The notes under the pieces were generated by a model. The model did no database searches, was not told where the DNA came from, and saw only the letters and a program-made list of their open reading frames with translations. Below, piece after piece: positions 25,633-33,362 of a DNA stretch of 33,362 bases (the stretch's first letter is position 1; every line of letters starts with the position of its first letter). Position numbers and translations under genes: made by a program. The stretch lies in assembly GCA_023269915.1 (NCBI GenBank), contig JAGDWZ010000018.1, positions 1-33,362 of the forward strand, written 5' to 3'. The DNA comes from Hydrogenobaculum sp. Lineage in GTDB: Bacteria > Aquificota > Aquificia > Aquificales > Aquificaceae.

Positions 25633-27016
25633 GGGGCTTTGCCATCTTCTCCGGCCTTACATATTTGTCGAACTCCTCTTCTGTAAGTATACCAAGCTCT
25701 ACTGCTGCTTGTTTTAACGATATATCTTTTTCATAAGCGGTTTTTGCTATTTTGGCAGCATTGTCATAGCCTATATATGGATTAAGAGCAGTGACAAGCA
25801 TTAAAGACTCTTGAACGTAAGAGTTTATCTTTTTTAGATTTGGTTTTATACCCTTTACCATGTGATCCGCAAAGGATCTCATAGCATCTGACAAGAGTTT
25901 TGCAGAGTTTAAAAAGTTAAATATGATAACCGGATTGAATACGTTTAATTCAAAATTGCCTTGAGAATCAGCAAAACCTATGACGGCATCGTTGCCCATA
26001 ACTTGTACGCAAACCATAGTCATAGCCTCTGATTGAGTGGGGTTTACTTTGCCTGGCATTATAGATGAGCCTGGCTCGTTGGCAGGAAGTATGAGCTCCC
26101 CTATACCAGCCCTAGGACCAGATCCCAACCACCTTATATCGTTTGCTATTTTCATAAGAGCGGCTGCCAGAGATTTCATAGCACCGCTTGCCATTACAAA
26201 TGGATCGTGAGAGCTAAGAAATGCGAATTTATTTCTTGAAGGTTTAAAATCAATACCAGTCAACTCAGATAGCACTTCTACCATTCTCTTATCAAATCCT
26301 TTTGGAGCGTTTAAACCAGTCCCTACTGCCGTAGCACCTATACCTATTTCTTTTAACTCTGGCAACACCAACTTTATACGCTCAAGAGCGGTCTCAAGCT
26401 GATGTACATAGCCACCAAACTCCTGTCCCAGTGTCATAGGTACAGCATCTTGGAGATGCGTTCTACCTATCTTAACTATATCTTTAAATTCCTCTGCTTT
26501 TTCTTTTAAAGCATCTCTTAAATACTCTATAGCTGGTATAAGTTTGTCCTGAAGTATTTGAACCGCAGATATATGCATAGCGGTTGGAAATGTATCGTTG
26601 GAAGATTGAGACATATTGACATGGTCGTTTGGGTGAATTGGATCTTTTGAACCAAGAGGCTTTCCAGCTATTTCGGAAGCTCTATTGGCTATTACTTCGT
26701 TTACATTCATGTTGCTTTGGGTACCAGACCCAGTTTGCCAAACTTTCAATGGAAAATGCGCGTCCAATTTACCCTCTAAGATTTCATCCGCCACTTTTAC
26801 TATCAAATCTTTTCTATAATCATCCAGTTTCCCGAGTTCATTGTTTACTATGGCAGCTGCTTTTTTGATAAGGGCTAAAGCTCTTATAACTTCTATCGGC
26901 ATTAAATCGTTTGATATGTTGAAATACATCAATGACCTTTGAGTTTGAGCACCCCAATACTTATCGGAAGGCACTTTTACTTCACCCATGGTATCTTTTT
27001 CAATCCTATACTCCAT
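25622..27016 (-). CDS. fumC: Class II fumarate hydratase
   Basis: Interconverts fumarate and malate, in the TCA cycle or its reductive form. Family motifs are [60 protein letters not shown] and the signature [17 protein letters not shown]. The [13 protein letters not shown] segment separates it from aspartate ammonia-lyase. The length of 464 residues is normal. The ATG follows AGGAG at 7 bases. It is the first gene of an overlapping operon with bioA, the EVE gene and a membrane protein. Confidence 0.95.
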   Translation of the reverse strand: MEYRIEKDTMGEVKVPSDKYWGAQTQRSLMYFNISNDLMPIEVIRALALIKKAAAIVNNELGKLDDYRKDLIVKVADEILEGKLDAHFPLKVWQTGSGTQSNMNVNEVIANRASEIAGKPLGSKDPIHPNDHVNMSQSSNDTFPTAMHISAVQILQDKLIPAIEYLRDALKEKAEEFKDIVKIGRTHLQDAVPMTLGQEFGGYVHQLETALERIKLVLPELKEIGIGATAVGTGLNAPKGFDKRMVEVLSELTGIDFKPSRNKFAFLSSHDPFVMASGAMKSLAAALMKIANDIRWLGSGPRAGIGELILPANEPGSSIMPGKVNPTQSEAMTMVCVQVMGNDAVIGFADSQGNFELNVFNPVIIFNFLNSAKLLSDAMRSFADHMVKGIKPNLKKINSYVQESLMLVTALNPYIGYDNAAKIAKTAYEKDISLKQAAVELGILTEEEFDKYVRPEKMAKPHED

Positions 27017-27044
27017 TGTCGCACTCCTAACAAGTTTTTATAAT

Positions 27045-27071
27045 ATTATATATCAAAAGCTGAATATACAA
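27045..27071 (-). promoter_or_regulatory. Possible fumC promoter
   Basis: On the minus strand TTGTAT (27066-27071), a 15-bp spacer and TATAAT (27045-27050), giving a leader of about 20-25 bases that contains the AGGAG. The spacer is short, so confidence is limited. Confidence 0.4.
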
Positions 27072-27099
27072 GAGAGCATAAAATATAATATATATCATA

Positions 27100-27128
27100 T
27101 TGCATACGGTAAGTAAACATGCTATAAT
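27100..27128 (+). promoter_or_regulatory. Promoter of tRNA-Gly and the following genes
   Basis: TTGCAT (27100-27105), 17-bp spacer, TATAAT (27123-27128). It lies 11 bases before the first tRNA base. Confidence 0.65.
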
Positions 27129-27139
27129 ATATAACCTAA

Positions 27140-27214
27140 GCGAGTGTAGCTCAATGGTAGAGCACCACGTTGCCAACGTGGTTGTTGCGGGTTCGAGTCC
27201 CGTCACTCGCTCCA
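27140..27214 (+). tRNA. tRNA-Gly, anticodon GCC
   Basis: Full cloverleaf. The acceptor arms are GCGAGTG (27140) and CACTCGC (27204-27210), followed by T and an encoded CCA. The D arm is GCTC/GAGC, the anticodon arm CCACG-TTGCCAA-CGTGG, and the T arm GCGGG-TTCGAGT-CCCGT. The next gene starts only 10 bases after CCA, so they probably share a transcript. Confidence 0.97.
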
Positions 27215-27224
27215 TTAAAATTTT

Positions 27225-27722
27225 ATGAAAAAATATATACTGACGGCTTTTGGAAAAGATAAACCAGGCATAGTAGCTTCTATAACAGAAATACTATATA
27301 AAAAAGGTGCCAACATAGAAGATTCTTCTATGAGTAGATTATCTGGTCAATTCGTTATAATGCTTCTTTTTACTTCAGAAAACCCAATTTCTAAAGAAGA
27401 TTTTAGGCTTGAGAATATAGAAGTATATATAAATCAAGTAGAAGACGAAGATATATCAAAAGGATCTACTTGCAATGTAATAATATCCATATATGGTGCA
27501 GACAAAGCAGGTATAGTTTATAAAGTCTCTGAGCTTTTAGCATCAAAAAATATAAATATAACAGATCTAAGAACTCATAAACTAAAAGACATTTATATTA
27601 TGCTGATGGAAGTTGAACTTCAGGATGTAAGTCTATCTTCTTTAGAAAAGTCTTTGAAAGAACTATCGAAAGAACTAAATGTGGATATATCTTTGCAGGA
27701 GGTTTGCAAAGAAGTCCTTTGA
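27225..27722 (+). CDS. Two-ACT-domain protein (GcvR-like)
   Basis: 165 residues with two ACT domains in tandem. The first starts KYILTAFGKDKPGIVASITE at residue 3; the second, near residue 86, starts NVIISIYGADKAGIVYKVSE with KNINITDLRTHK. The K-PGIV and KAGIV turns are the usual amino-acid-binding edges. It resembles GcvR, which controls the glycine cleavage genes in enterobacteria, but ACT pairs occur in many regulators and the ligand is unknown. No Shine-Dalgarno sequence precedes the ATG, which is 10 bases after the tRNA-Gly CCA. The stop overlaps the likely TTG start of def (TTGA). Confidence 0.8.
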   Translation: MKKYILTAFGKDKPGIVASITEILYKKGANIEDSSMSRLSGQFVIMLLFTSENPISKEDFRLENIEVYINQVEDEDISKGSTCNVIISIYGADKAGIVYKVSELLASKNINITDLRTHKLKDIYIMLMEVELQDVSLSSLEKSLKELSKELNVDISLQEVCKEVL

Positions 27723-28213
27723 TATACGAGATTCTTGTCTATCCAAACCCTATTTTAAAAGAAAAGTCTAATGATGTAGATAGAATTGATGATAATATTA
27801 TAAAACATATAGAGAACCTAAAAGAAACGATGTATTCAAAAGATTTTTGCACTGGCATAGCCTCTTCTCAGGTAGGCATTTTAAAAAATATAATAGTGAT
27901 GGACGCTTCTAGGTTTAGAAAACCGCCAAAAACTCATCATGGGCTTTTAACACTTATAAACCCAACTATCATAAAAGCTGAAGACAGTATAATTTTTAGA
28001 GAAGGCTGTCTTAGTATACCAGAATACACAGCAAATATACAAAGATATAAATATCTTACGATAAAAGCTCTAGACGAAAAAGAAAATGAGATAATATTAG
28101 ATTTAGAGGGCCCAGAAGCGGTACTCTTTCAGCATGAGCTAGACCATTTGAATGGTATTTTGTTTCTTGATAGGCTAACTTCCCTTGACAATCTTTTTAA
28201 AAGGAAAACTTAA
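27719..28213 (+). CDS. def: Peptide deformylase
   Basis: Removes the formyl group from nascent proteins; a metal enzyme. The three motifs are present: GIASSQVGILKN (a variant of GxAxxQ, with SS in place of the usual AP), EGCLSIPEY, and HELDHLNGILF with the HExxH metal site. I prefer the TTG at 27719 (MIYEILVYPNP), which aligns with family N-termini and overlaps the previous stop by 4 bases. An in-frame TTG at 27704 is closer to the AGGAGG at 27697-27702, but leaves only one base between them. The gene ends overlapping the convergent argJ by 4 bp. Confidence 0.9.
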   Translation: MIYEILVYPNPILKEKSNDVDRIDDNIIKHIENLKETMYSKDFCTGIASSQVGILKNIIVMDASRFRKPPKTHHGLLTLINPTIIKAEDSIIFREGCLSIPEYTANIQRYKYLTIKALDEKENEIILDLEGPEAVLFQHELDHLNGILFLDRLTSLDNLFKRKT

Positions 28214-29340
28214 GTGGTATATTCAGCGTTTATTCTTATATACTCATATCCTAGATCAGAAAATCTATAGCTAAAACTTTCTTTACCTTCTTTCAAATCT
28301 AATACTATATCTATTTCTTGAGATTCTCTCATTTTTTCGCTCAAGTGTTTTTTGTTAAAATGAAGAGGCCCTTTATCGTACACTTTTACACCCATTATAG
28401 TAAGGCTAAGTTTCAAAGGATCTATAGGAAAAGCAGTAGAACCAGCCGCTGCCAATATACGACCCCAATTTGGATCTGCTCCAAACATAGCGGTTTTTAC
28501 AAGGTTTGAGGTAGCTATGGCGTTTGCTATGACTTTTGCTTTGGTTTTTATGCTAGCGTGTTTTACCTCTATATTTATAAGTTTTGTAGCTCCTTCGCCA
28601 TCTTTTACTATCATGTCGGATACTTCTTTGCAAACTTTGTATACGCAATTGTAAACATCATTAGAATACTCAAAATCTCCGTAGGATATAACACCAAAAG
28701 AATCGTTGGTACTTTGGCATCCATCTACATCTATAGAGTTAAATGTATTTTCTAAAATCTTATCAAAATCCTTTCTTGGCATAAGTTTTGAGTTTGTAAA
28801 ACAAAAAGAAAGCATCGTAGCCATATCAGGATGAATCATGCCAGCTCCCTTGCCAAAACAAAAAGCTTCATAGTTATCTTTTTTGCAAAAAGCGTACTTT
28901 GGAAATCTGTCTGTAGTAGATATAGTTTTTGCTGCCATTTCAAGATCTAAAACCTCAAGATGATTTATAGCGTATTCAATACCCTCTAATACATTTATTA
29001 TTGGAAGTGGTTTTCCTATAATGCCAGTTGAAAATACAAGGACCTCTTCTTTTGGAATATCAAAAAGGCTTGCCACCTTCTCTCCCATCATCTTGGCATG
29101 CTCATAACCTTCTATACCAGTACCACAGTTGGCGTTTCCACTGTTTATCACCAAAGCGCTTACTCTACCATTCGATATTTCAAGCATGTTTTTAGAATAT
29201 ATCACCGGGGCAGCGGCAAAGTGATTTGTGGTAAAAACAAAGTGAGCTTCACAAGAAAATGGAAGCTTTATAACAAGCAAATCTTCTTTGCCAGATTCTT
29301 TTATCCCAGCTTTTGCAACACCCATCAAAACGTTGTTCAT
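28210..29340 (-). CDS. argJ: Glutamate N-acetyltransferase / ornithine acetyltransferase
   Basis: Recycles the acetyl group in arginine synthesis. It is made as a precursor that cleaves itself before a Thr; here that site is in GMIHPDMATMLSF, with Thr of MATML as nucleophile. Also seen are SALVINSGNANCGTG, VFSTGIIGKPLP and DPNWGRILAAAGSTAFPI. At 376 residues it is slightly shorter than many. The gene lies 3 bases after der and ends the operon that starts with dapL. Whether it also makes N-acetylglutamate from acetyl-CoA cannot be told from sequence. Confidence 0.95.
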   Translation of the reverse strand: MNNVLMGVAKAGIKESGKEDLLVIKLPFSCEAHFVFTTNHFAAAPVIYSKNMLEISNGRVSALVINSGNANCGTGIEGYEHAKMMGEKVASLFDIPKEEVLVFSTGIIGKPLPIINVLEGIEYAINHLEVLDLEMAAKTISTTDRFPKYAFCKKDNYEAFCFGKGAGMIHPDMATMLSFCFTNSKLMPRKDFDKILENTFNSIDVDGCQSTNDSFGVISYGDFEYSNDVYNCVYKVCKEVSDMIVKDGEGATKLINIEVKHASIKTKAKVIANAIATSNLVKTAMFGADPNWGRILAAAGSTAFPIDPLKLSLTIMGVKVYDKGPLHFNKKHLSEKMRESQEIDIVLDLKEGKESFSYRFSDLGYEYIRINAEYTT

Positions 29341-29343
29341 AGG

Positions 29344-30633
29344 CTACACCTCTTTTTTCTGATGCTCTTTTAATATTATATTCAAAGGAGCGTAGTTTAT
29401 GTTTAGCTTTTCTCTTAACTTTTTCTCAAAAAATCTAAGATAGTCTTCTCGCCAAAAATCTTTGTTGTTGGTATGAAGTACAATAGTAGGTGGTCTTGAT
29501 GAAAAAACAGCGTAATAAACTTTTATGGGTTTTGTAGAGTTTTGAGGATACTCTTCTAAAATCTTTTCAACAGTTCTATTGACGAAAGATGTCTTTATAG
29601 ACCTTGTGTATTCGCTATATATATCTACGGCTTTTTGCAGTATGCTAAATATGTTTGTGCCCTCTTTGGCAGATACGTAAACCCTTGGGGCAAAATATAC
29701 AAACTCCAACTTTTTATCCACGTGTTTTTTTAGAGCTTCCAGGTCTTTTATCAAATCTATTTTGTTTAATACTACTATAAGACCTTTGCCTTTTCTGTTC
29801 ACAAGACTTGCGAGCCTCATATCTTGTCTTGATATTCCTTCTGTAGCGTCTATTACAAGAGCGCATACGTCTGATTTTTCTATAGCCTCTAAGCTTCTAT
29901 TTACAGCAAAAAACTCTACTCCATACTCTATGTTTGGAGCTCTTCTTATACCTGCTGTATCAACCAATATAAAATCTTTACCTTCATAACTAAACTCCAC
30001 ATCTACTGCATCCCTTGTAGTCCCAGCTATGTTTGAGACTATAACCCTATCTTGCTTTAGCATAGCGTTTAACAAAGATGATTTACCGCTGTTTGGTTTT
30101 CCTATAAGGCTTAGTCTTATAAAATCAGATTTTTCTTCTATTTCTTCAGTAGATGGTAAATCTTTTGTTACCTCTTCCAAAAGCTCAAAAACTCCGGTCC
30201 CATGGGTAGCTGAAATCTCAAATACGTTGTCAAACCCAAGCTCGTAAAACTCTGAAGCGCTGGCTTTTTTACTGTCTGTTTTGTTTACTACCACGTAAAC
30301 TTTTTCTTTGTAAGGGTAAAGAAGCTTTGCTATGTCCTTGTCTTCTGGCATAAGCCCAGTTTTGCCATCTACCACAAATACTATTTTATAAGCTTCTTTG
30401 TAAAGTTTAAGCACTTTATCCCTTATAGCTTGAGATATCTCTTCTTTAGAATCGGTGAGACCGCCAGTATCTACTATTTTAAATACCTTGTCTTGAAAAG
30501 TCGCTTTAGATTCTATAACATCTCTTGTAATGCCAGGTATATTTTCTACTATGGATACCCTTCTTTTTAGAATCTTGTTAAACAGCGTAGATTTACCTAC
30601 GTTTGCTCTTCCAGTGATTACTATTTTTTCCAT
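29344..30633 (-). CDS. der: Ribosome-biogenesis GTPase Der (EngA)
   Basis: A tandem GTPase needed for 50S assembly. Domain 1 has P-loop GRANVGKSTLFN (Ala where Pro is usual), DTGGL and NKTD. Domain 2 has GKPNSGKSSLLN, DTAGIRR and NKID. The C-terminal KH-like domain ends PPTIVLHTNNKDFWREDYLR. The 429 residues make it shorter than the E. coli protein but close to other thermophiles. It starts 7 bases after the oxidase gene, with no strong Shine-Dalgarno sequence. Confidence 0.96.
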   Translation of the reverse strand: MEKIVITGRANVGKSTLFNKILKRRVSIVENIPGITRDVIESKATFQDKVFKIVDTGGLTDSKEEISQAIRDKVLKLYKEAYKIVFVVDGKTGLMPEDKDIAKLLYPYKEKVYVVVNKTDSKKASASEFYELGFDNVFEISATHGTGVFELLEEVTKDLPSTEEIEEKSDFIRLSLIGKPNSGKSSLLNAMLKQDRVIVSNIAGTTRDAVDVEFSYEGKDFILVDTAGIRRAPNIEYGVEFFAVNRSLEAIEKSDVCALVIDATEGISRQDMRLASLVNRKGKGLIVVLNKIDLIKDLEALKKHVDKKLEFVYFAPRVYVSAKEGTNIFSILQKAVDIYSEYTRSIKTSFVNRTVEKILEEYPQNSTKPIKVYYAVFSSRPPTIVLHTNNKDFWREDYLRFFEKKLREKLNINYAPLNIILKEHQKKEV

Positions 30634-30640
30634 ATATTGA

Positions 30641-31927
30641 TTATCTCATAAAAAGCCTTTCAAACATTAAAGACTTTAAAATGTTATTTTCATCGTATTT
30701 GGCTTTTAAAGATGTCAAAGCTTTTATTTGGTCGTTGTATATGTATTGAAATACGTCTTTAGGAAGCCTAGAGTCTTTTGCCATATATATAAGTCCATTA
30801 TAACGCATTATTATCTCATCAAACTTATGAAGCATCTTTAATACATCGTCTTTCACGGGAAAGTCAAGCGCTAGCGTAAAACCTTCTTTTACAAAAGAAA
30901 ATACCCTATCTGGAGCGTTTTTTAACCTTTTTAACACCACCAGATATGGATAAATCTTATGAGATTTTATAACATCAAACACCTCTAAAGATGCCTCTTT
31001 TGGCCCTACAAACTGATACTGCAAAAAACCTCTTCTACCGTAAAGTCTGTTCCAATTTTTAATGTTATCAAGGGGAAAGAAAAAATCAAAATAATGCACC
31101 AAAGACTCATCTTTTGGCATCTTGTTAAAATAATAAATATTGTAAGCCCTCATATCTAAATCGTTTACAGCAAAATTTGGCATAACAAGTGGTATATCTA
31201 TTGTTTTTTTCTCTTTAAAAGCCTTAAAACGAAGTTTTAAATCAAGGGGAAGCTCTTCGTAATAAGCGTAATCTCCAAACATCACTAAGGCATTTTCTGT
31301 AAAAGCGTCTATCCAGCATACGGAAAACTCATAATCTTTATCAAACCTTTCCAATGTGTCAATGGCATTTTCTATACCCTTTGTAGGTATTATGTTTTGT
31401 TTTATGTAAGGGCTTCCTTTTGTTATTTTTAACTTTGCTTTTGTTATAATTCCTAAAAGTCCCATAGACCCAATTGTTCCAAAAAACAAATCATTATTTT
31501 CGTCTTTAGAACATTTATATAGACCTTTTGGTGTTAATATCTCAAGGCTTTGTATAAAATCTCCAAAAGCACCTCTTGAGCTTTTGCCATGTATATCGTT
31601 TGCTATAGCACCCCCTACACTTACAAAAGATGTACCAGGAACCACAGGTAACGTATAGCCTTTTGGCATTAAGAGTTTTAATATCTTTTGAAGCTGAACA
31701 CCGCCTTGAACTTCTATATATTCTTTTTCTAAATCTATATCTATAAAAAGATTTAAACCAGTAGAATCGTAAACATTTTTATAAAGGGCTTCATCACCAT
31801 AGCTTCTGCCGTAGGCTCTTGGTATAAAGCTTTTAGAAAAATCTATTTTATCTAAGATACTTGCTTCTATGCAGGGAAACCTACCCCATCCGCAAATAAT
31901 ATTAGGATTTTTTGATGTATTCATCAA
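30641..31927 (-). CDS. FAD-binding oxidase resembling decaprenylphosphoryl-ribose oxidase (DprE1-like)
   Basis: 428 residues in the VAO/PCMH flavoprotein family. The FAD domain has FIPRAYGRSYGDEALYKNV, GYTLPVVPGTSFVSVGGAIA, ANDIHGKSSRGAFGDFI and GTIGSMGLLGIITKAKLKI. In DprE1 the IHGK block continues NHHxxGSFG; here it is SSRGAFG, so the His used for covalent FAD in related enzymes is absent. The C-terminal part has FLQYQFVGPKEAS and GLIYMAKDSRLPKDVF. The substrate may be a polyprenyl-phosphate sugar but this is not established. The start overlaps the Trm112-like gene by 26 bp. The first residues (MMNTSKNPNIICGWGRFP) fit the family start. Confidence 0.75.
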   Translation of the reverse strand: MMNTSKNPNIICGWGRFPCIEASILDKIDFSKSFIPRAYGRSYGDEALYKNVYDSTGLNLFIDIDLEKEYIEVQGGVQLQKILKLLMPKGYTLPVVPGTSFVSVGGAIANDIHGKSSRGAFGDFIQSLEILTPKGLYKCSKDENNDLFFGTIGSMGLLGIITKAKLKITKGSPYIKQNIIPTKGIENAIDTLERFDKDYEFSVCWIDAFTENALVMFGDYAYYEELPLDLKLRFKAFKEKKTIDIPLVMPNFAVNDLDMRAYNIYYFNKMPKDESLVHYFDFFFPLDNIKNWNRLYGRRGFLQYQFVGPKEASLEVFDVIKSHKIYPYLVVLKRLKNAPDRVFSFVKEGFTLALDFPVKDDVLKMLHKFDEIIMRYNGLIYMAKDSRLPKDVFQYIYNDQIKALTSLKAKYDENNILKSLMFERLFMR

Positions 31928-32087
31928 GTGGTTTGGTTTGTTCTATGAGCATAATGGGAATACCGTCTTCTATTATATAAACAAGTTTGCAAGCCCCACA
32001 TATTAAAATATTTTTATCTTTGTTGTAAACAAGCTCGCCCTTACATTTAGGGCAAGCCAAAATATCTAAAAGCTCTTTATCTATCAT
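31902..32087 (-). CDS. Trm112-like/UPF0434 small zinc-ribbon protein
   Basis: 61 residues. LDILACPKCKGELVY carries one CxxC and ICGACKLVYIIEDGIPIML carries the second, forming a zinc ribbon followed by the conserved DGIPIML. In eukaryotes Trm112 activates methyltransferases; the bacterial relatives (YcaR type) have no settled role. It overlaps dapL by 4 bp and the oxidase gene by 26 bp, so it belongs to this operon. Confidence 0.85.
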   Translation of the reverse strand: MIDKELLDILACPKCKGELVYNKDKNILICGACKLVYIIEDGIPIMLIEQTKPLDEYIKKS

Positions 32088-33247
32088 AAGCTTAGGCTTT
32101 TTATCCTTTCAGCAGCCTCTTTTAATCTATTGGTGTCCACTGTAAGAGATATTCTAAAGTATCCTTCACCAGCTTCACCAAAACCGCTACCAGGTGTTAC
32201 CACTATAGCTAGTTTATCTAATAAAAGCTCAGCGAAACTAGCGGATGTATAGCCTTTGGGTACTTTTATCCAAAGATAGAATGTGGCATCAGATTCAAAC
32301 ACATCGAGGTTTATAGATTTGAGAGCTTGTGTCATGACTATTCTTCTTTCTTTATATATATCTCTTAAATTTTGCACTATACTATCGTCCAAACTAAGGG
32401 CTTTTATACCGGCTTCTTGTATAGCTTGAAACTGTCCAGAGTCAACGTTTGTTTTAACTTTACCAAGACCAGCTATAAGCTTTTCGTTGCCCACCGCCAT
32501 TCCGATACGCCAGCCTGTCATATTGTAGGTCTTTGATAAAGAATGAAACTCAATAGCCACATCTTTAGCACCCTCAAATTCCATGATAGAGCGAGGCGGT
32601 TCTGATATGTATATTTCAGAGTAAGCCAAATCAGAGGCTATTATGATACCGTACTTATGGGCAAAGTCTATGAGCTTTTTATAAAATGAATCTGGGGCTT
32701 TTGCTGAAGTTGGGTTGTTTGGATAGTTTACCCATATAATCTTTGCTTTTTGCAAAACGTTTTGAGGTATCGAATCAATATCTGGCAAAAATCCATTTTC
32801 TTCTTTCAAAGGAAGCATATATGGGGTACCACCAGCAAATATGGTAGATATTTTGTATACTGGATAACCAGGGTCTGGACAAAGTACGTAATCCCCAGGG
32901 TTAACAAAGGCAAGCGGAAAATGTGCTATTCCTTCTTTAGAACCTATAAGAGTTACCACTTCTTTATCAGGGTCAAGCGTTACACCAAAGCGCCTTTTAT
33001 ACCAATCTGAAACTGCTTTTCTAAAAGAGTACATGCCCTCATAAGAAGGGTATCTATGGTGCTCTGGCTTTTCTAAAGCAAGCTTGCCAGCTTCTACTAT
33101 AGGGCTTGGTGTGGGAAGGTCTGGGTCACCTATGCCCAAGTCTATTATATCTGCTCCTTGAGCAGCCTTTTCTCTTTTCTTCTTGTCAATCGCCGCAAAC
33201 AAATAAGGTGGCAAAACCTTAAGTCTTTCAGAAAACTCGAATTCCAT
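32084..33247 (-). CDS. dapL: LL-diaminopimelate aminotransferase
   Basis: A PLP enzyme that turns tetrahydrodipicolinate directly into LL-diaminopimelate, bypassing the succinylase route, for lysine and cell wall. Class I aminotransferase features are IIDLGIGDPDLPTPSPIVEA, GSKEGIAHFPLAFVNPGDYV, IIWVNYPNNPTSA, the Asp-Tyr pair in DLAYSEIYI, and the PLP Lys in HSLSKTYNMTGWRIGMAVG. The first residues MEFEFSERLKVLPPYLFAAI fit DapL-type proteins. The length of 387 residues is normal. A related aspartate aminotransferase is possible but less likely. It is the first gene of the operon. A TATAAT box lies 6 bases upstream of the ATG, with no Shine-Dalgarno sequence. Confidence 0.85.
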   Translation of the reverse strand: MEFEFSERLKVLPPYLFAAIDKKKREKAAQGADIIDLGIGDPDLPTPSPIVEAGKLALEKPEHHRYPSYEGMYSFRKAVSDWYKRRFGVTLDPDKEVVTLIGSKEGIAHFPLAFVNPGDYVLCPDPGYPVYKISTIFAGGTPYMLPLKEENGFLPDIDSIPQNVLQKAKIIWVNYPNNPTSAKAPDSFYKKLIDFAHKYGIIIASDLAYSEIYISEPPRSIMEFEGAKDVAIEFHSLSKTYNMTGWRIGMAVGNEKLIAGLGKVKTNVDSGQFQAIQEAGIKALSLDDSIVQNLRDIYKERRIVMTQALKSINLDVFESDATFYLWIKVPKGYTSASFAELLLDKLAIVVTPGSGFGEAGEGYFRISLTVDTNRLKEAAERIKSLSL

Positions 33248-33253
33248 ATCAAT

Positions 33254-33259
33254 ATTATA
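33254..33259 (-). promoter_or_regulatory. -10 element of dapL, leaderless
   Basis: TATAAT on the minus strand, 6 bases before the ATG at 33247. The upstream -35 region is AT-rich with no good match. Confidence 0.5.
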
Positions 33260-33291
33260 AAATATTTTTGAAAATTTTTATTAGAAATAAG

Positions 33292-33362
33292 CTACCTAAA
33301 AAATTCATCTATTTTACTATCTACAAATTCTTTAAACTCTCTTTTAAATCTATCTTTACTAA
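33292..33362 (-). CDS. C-terminal end of an unidentified minus-strand gene (cut by the window)
   Basis: One minus-strand frame is open from the window edge to a TAG at 33292-33294, reading SKDRFKREFKEFVDSKIDEF and ending FR. The charged helical tail looks protein-like, but 23 codons are too few to identify a family. The dapL promoter lies just downstream. Confidence 0.4.
   Translation of the reverse strand, partial: SKDRFKREFKEFVDSKIDEFFR

Overview
The window is AT-rich chromosomal DNA of a bacterium. ATA is the favoured Ile codon and AGA/AGG the favoured Arg codons. An LL-diaminopimelate aminotransferase, a DUF2250-type winged-helix protein, short tightly overlapping genes and the general protein style point to Aquificales. 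A Hydrogenobaculum-like organism is my best guess, but that is inference and not a database match.

Layout. (1) 118-3418, plus strand: an outer-membrane polysaccharide export protein with several SLBB domains and a Wzz-type chain-length protein. (2) 3430-4724: the tail of a dead DnaQ-type exonuclease gene, then a decayed 1018-bp insertion sequence on the minus strand. (3) 4718-14426, minus strand: a six-gene operon with 1- or 4-bp overlaps at every junction (methyltransferase, 1200-residue three-domain glycosyltransferase, 525-residue glycosyltransferase, Wzy-like membrane protein, two more GT4 enzymes). With the export genes it looks like a complete surface-polysaccharide locus. Its two large glycosyltransferases share a 596-bp tract with one mismatch. 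(4) 14449-14918: a 470-bp internally deleted relative of the same IS in opposite orientation, so the operon lies between two inverted IS ends. One end contributes the -35 element of the operon promoter. (5) 14991-16286: a ClC chloride-channel pseudogene with about five single-base frameshifts. (6) 16332-23343, mostly plus strand: trpE, a small COG2112-type kinase, a convergent secreted SCP2-domain protein, an HTH-NosL-like regulator, yebC, ugd, glyA and a winged-helix protein. (7) 23365-27016, minus strand: fumC, bioA, an EVE-domain protein and a small membrane protein in one overlapping operon. (8) 27140-28213, plus strand: tRNA-Gly(GCC), an ACT-domain protein and peptide deformylase. (9) 28210-33247, minus strand: dapL, a Trm112-like protein, a DprE1-like FAD oxidase, der and argJ. 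The last bases hold the end of another minus-strand gene.

Three observations stand out. First, a short motif of the form ACAAGYNTRCC(C)ACR occurs nine times, only inside the two IS copies, and sits at nearly every place where the transposase reading is interrupted or deleted. Second, several operons start 6-8 bases after a TATAAT box without a Shine-Dalgarno sequence, while downstream genes have good ones; this suggests routine leaderless transcription. Third, a polysaccharide operon is bracketed by inverted IS ends, one of which supplies part of its promoter.

No CRISPR array, rRNA or phage module was seen, and no convincing intrinsic terminator. No gene-free stretch exceeds about 300 bases apart from the IS remnants described.
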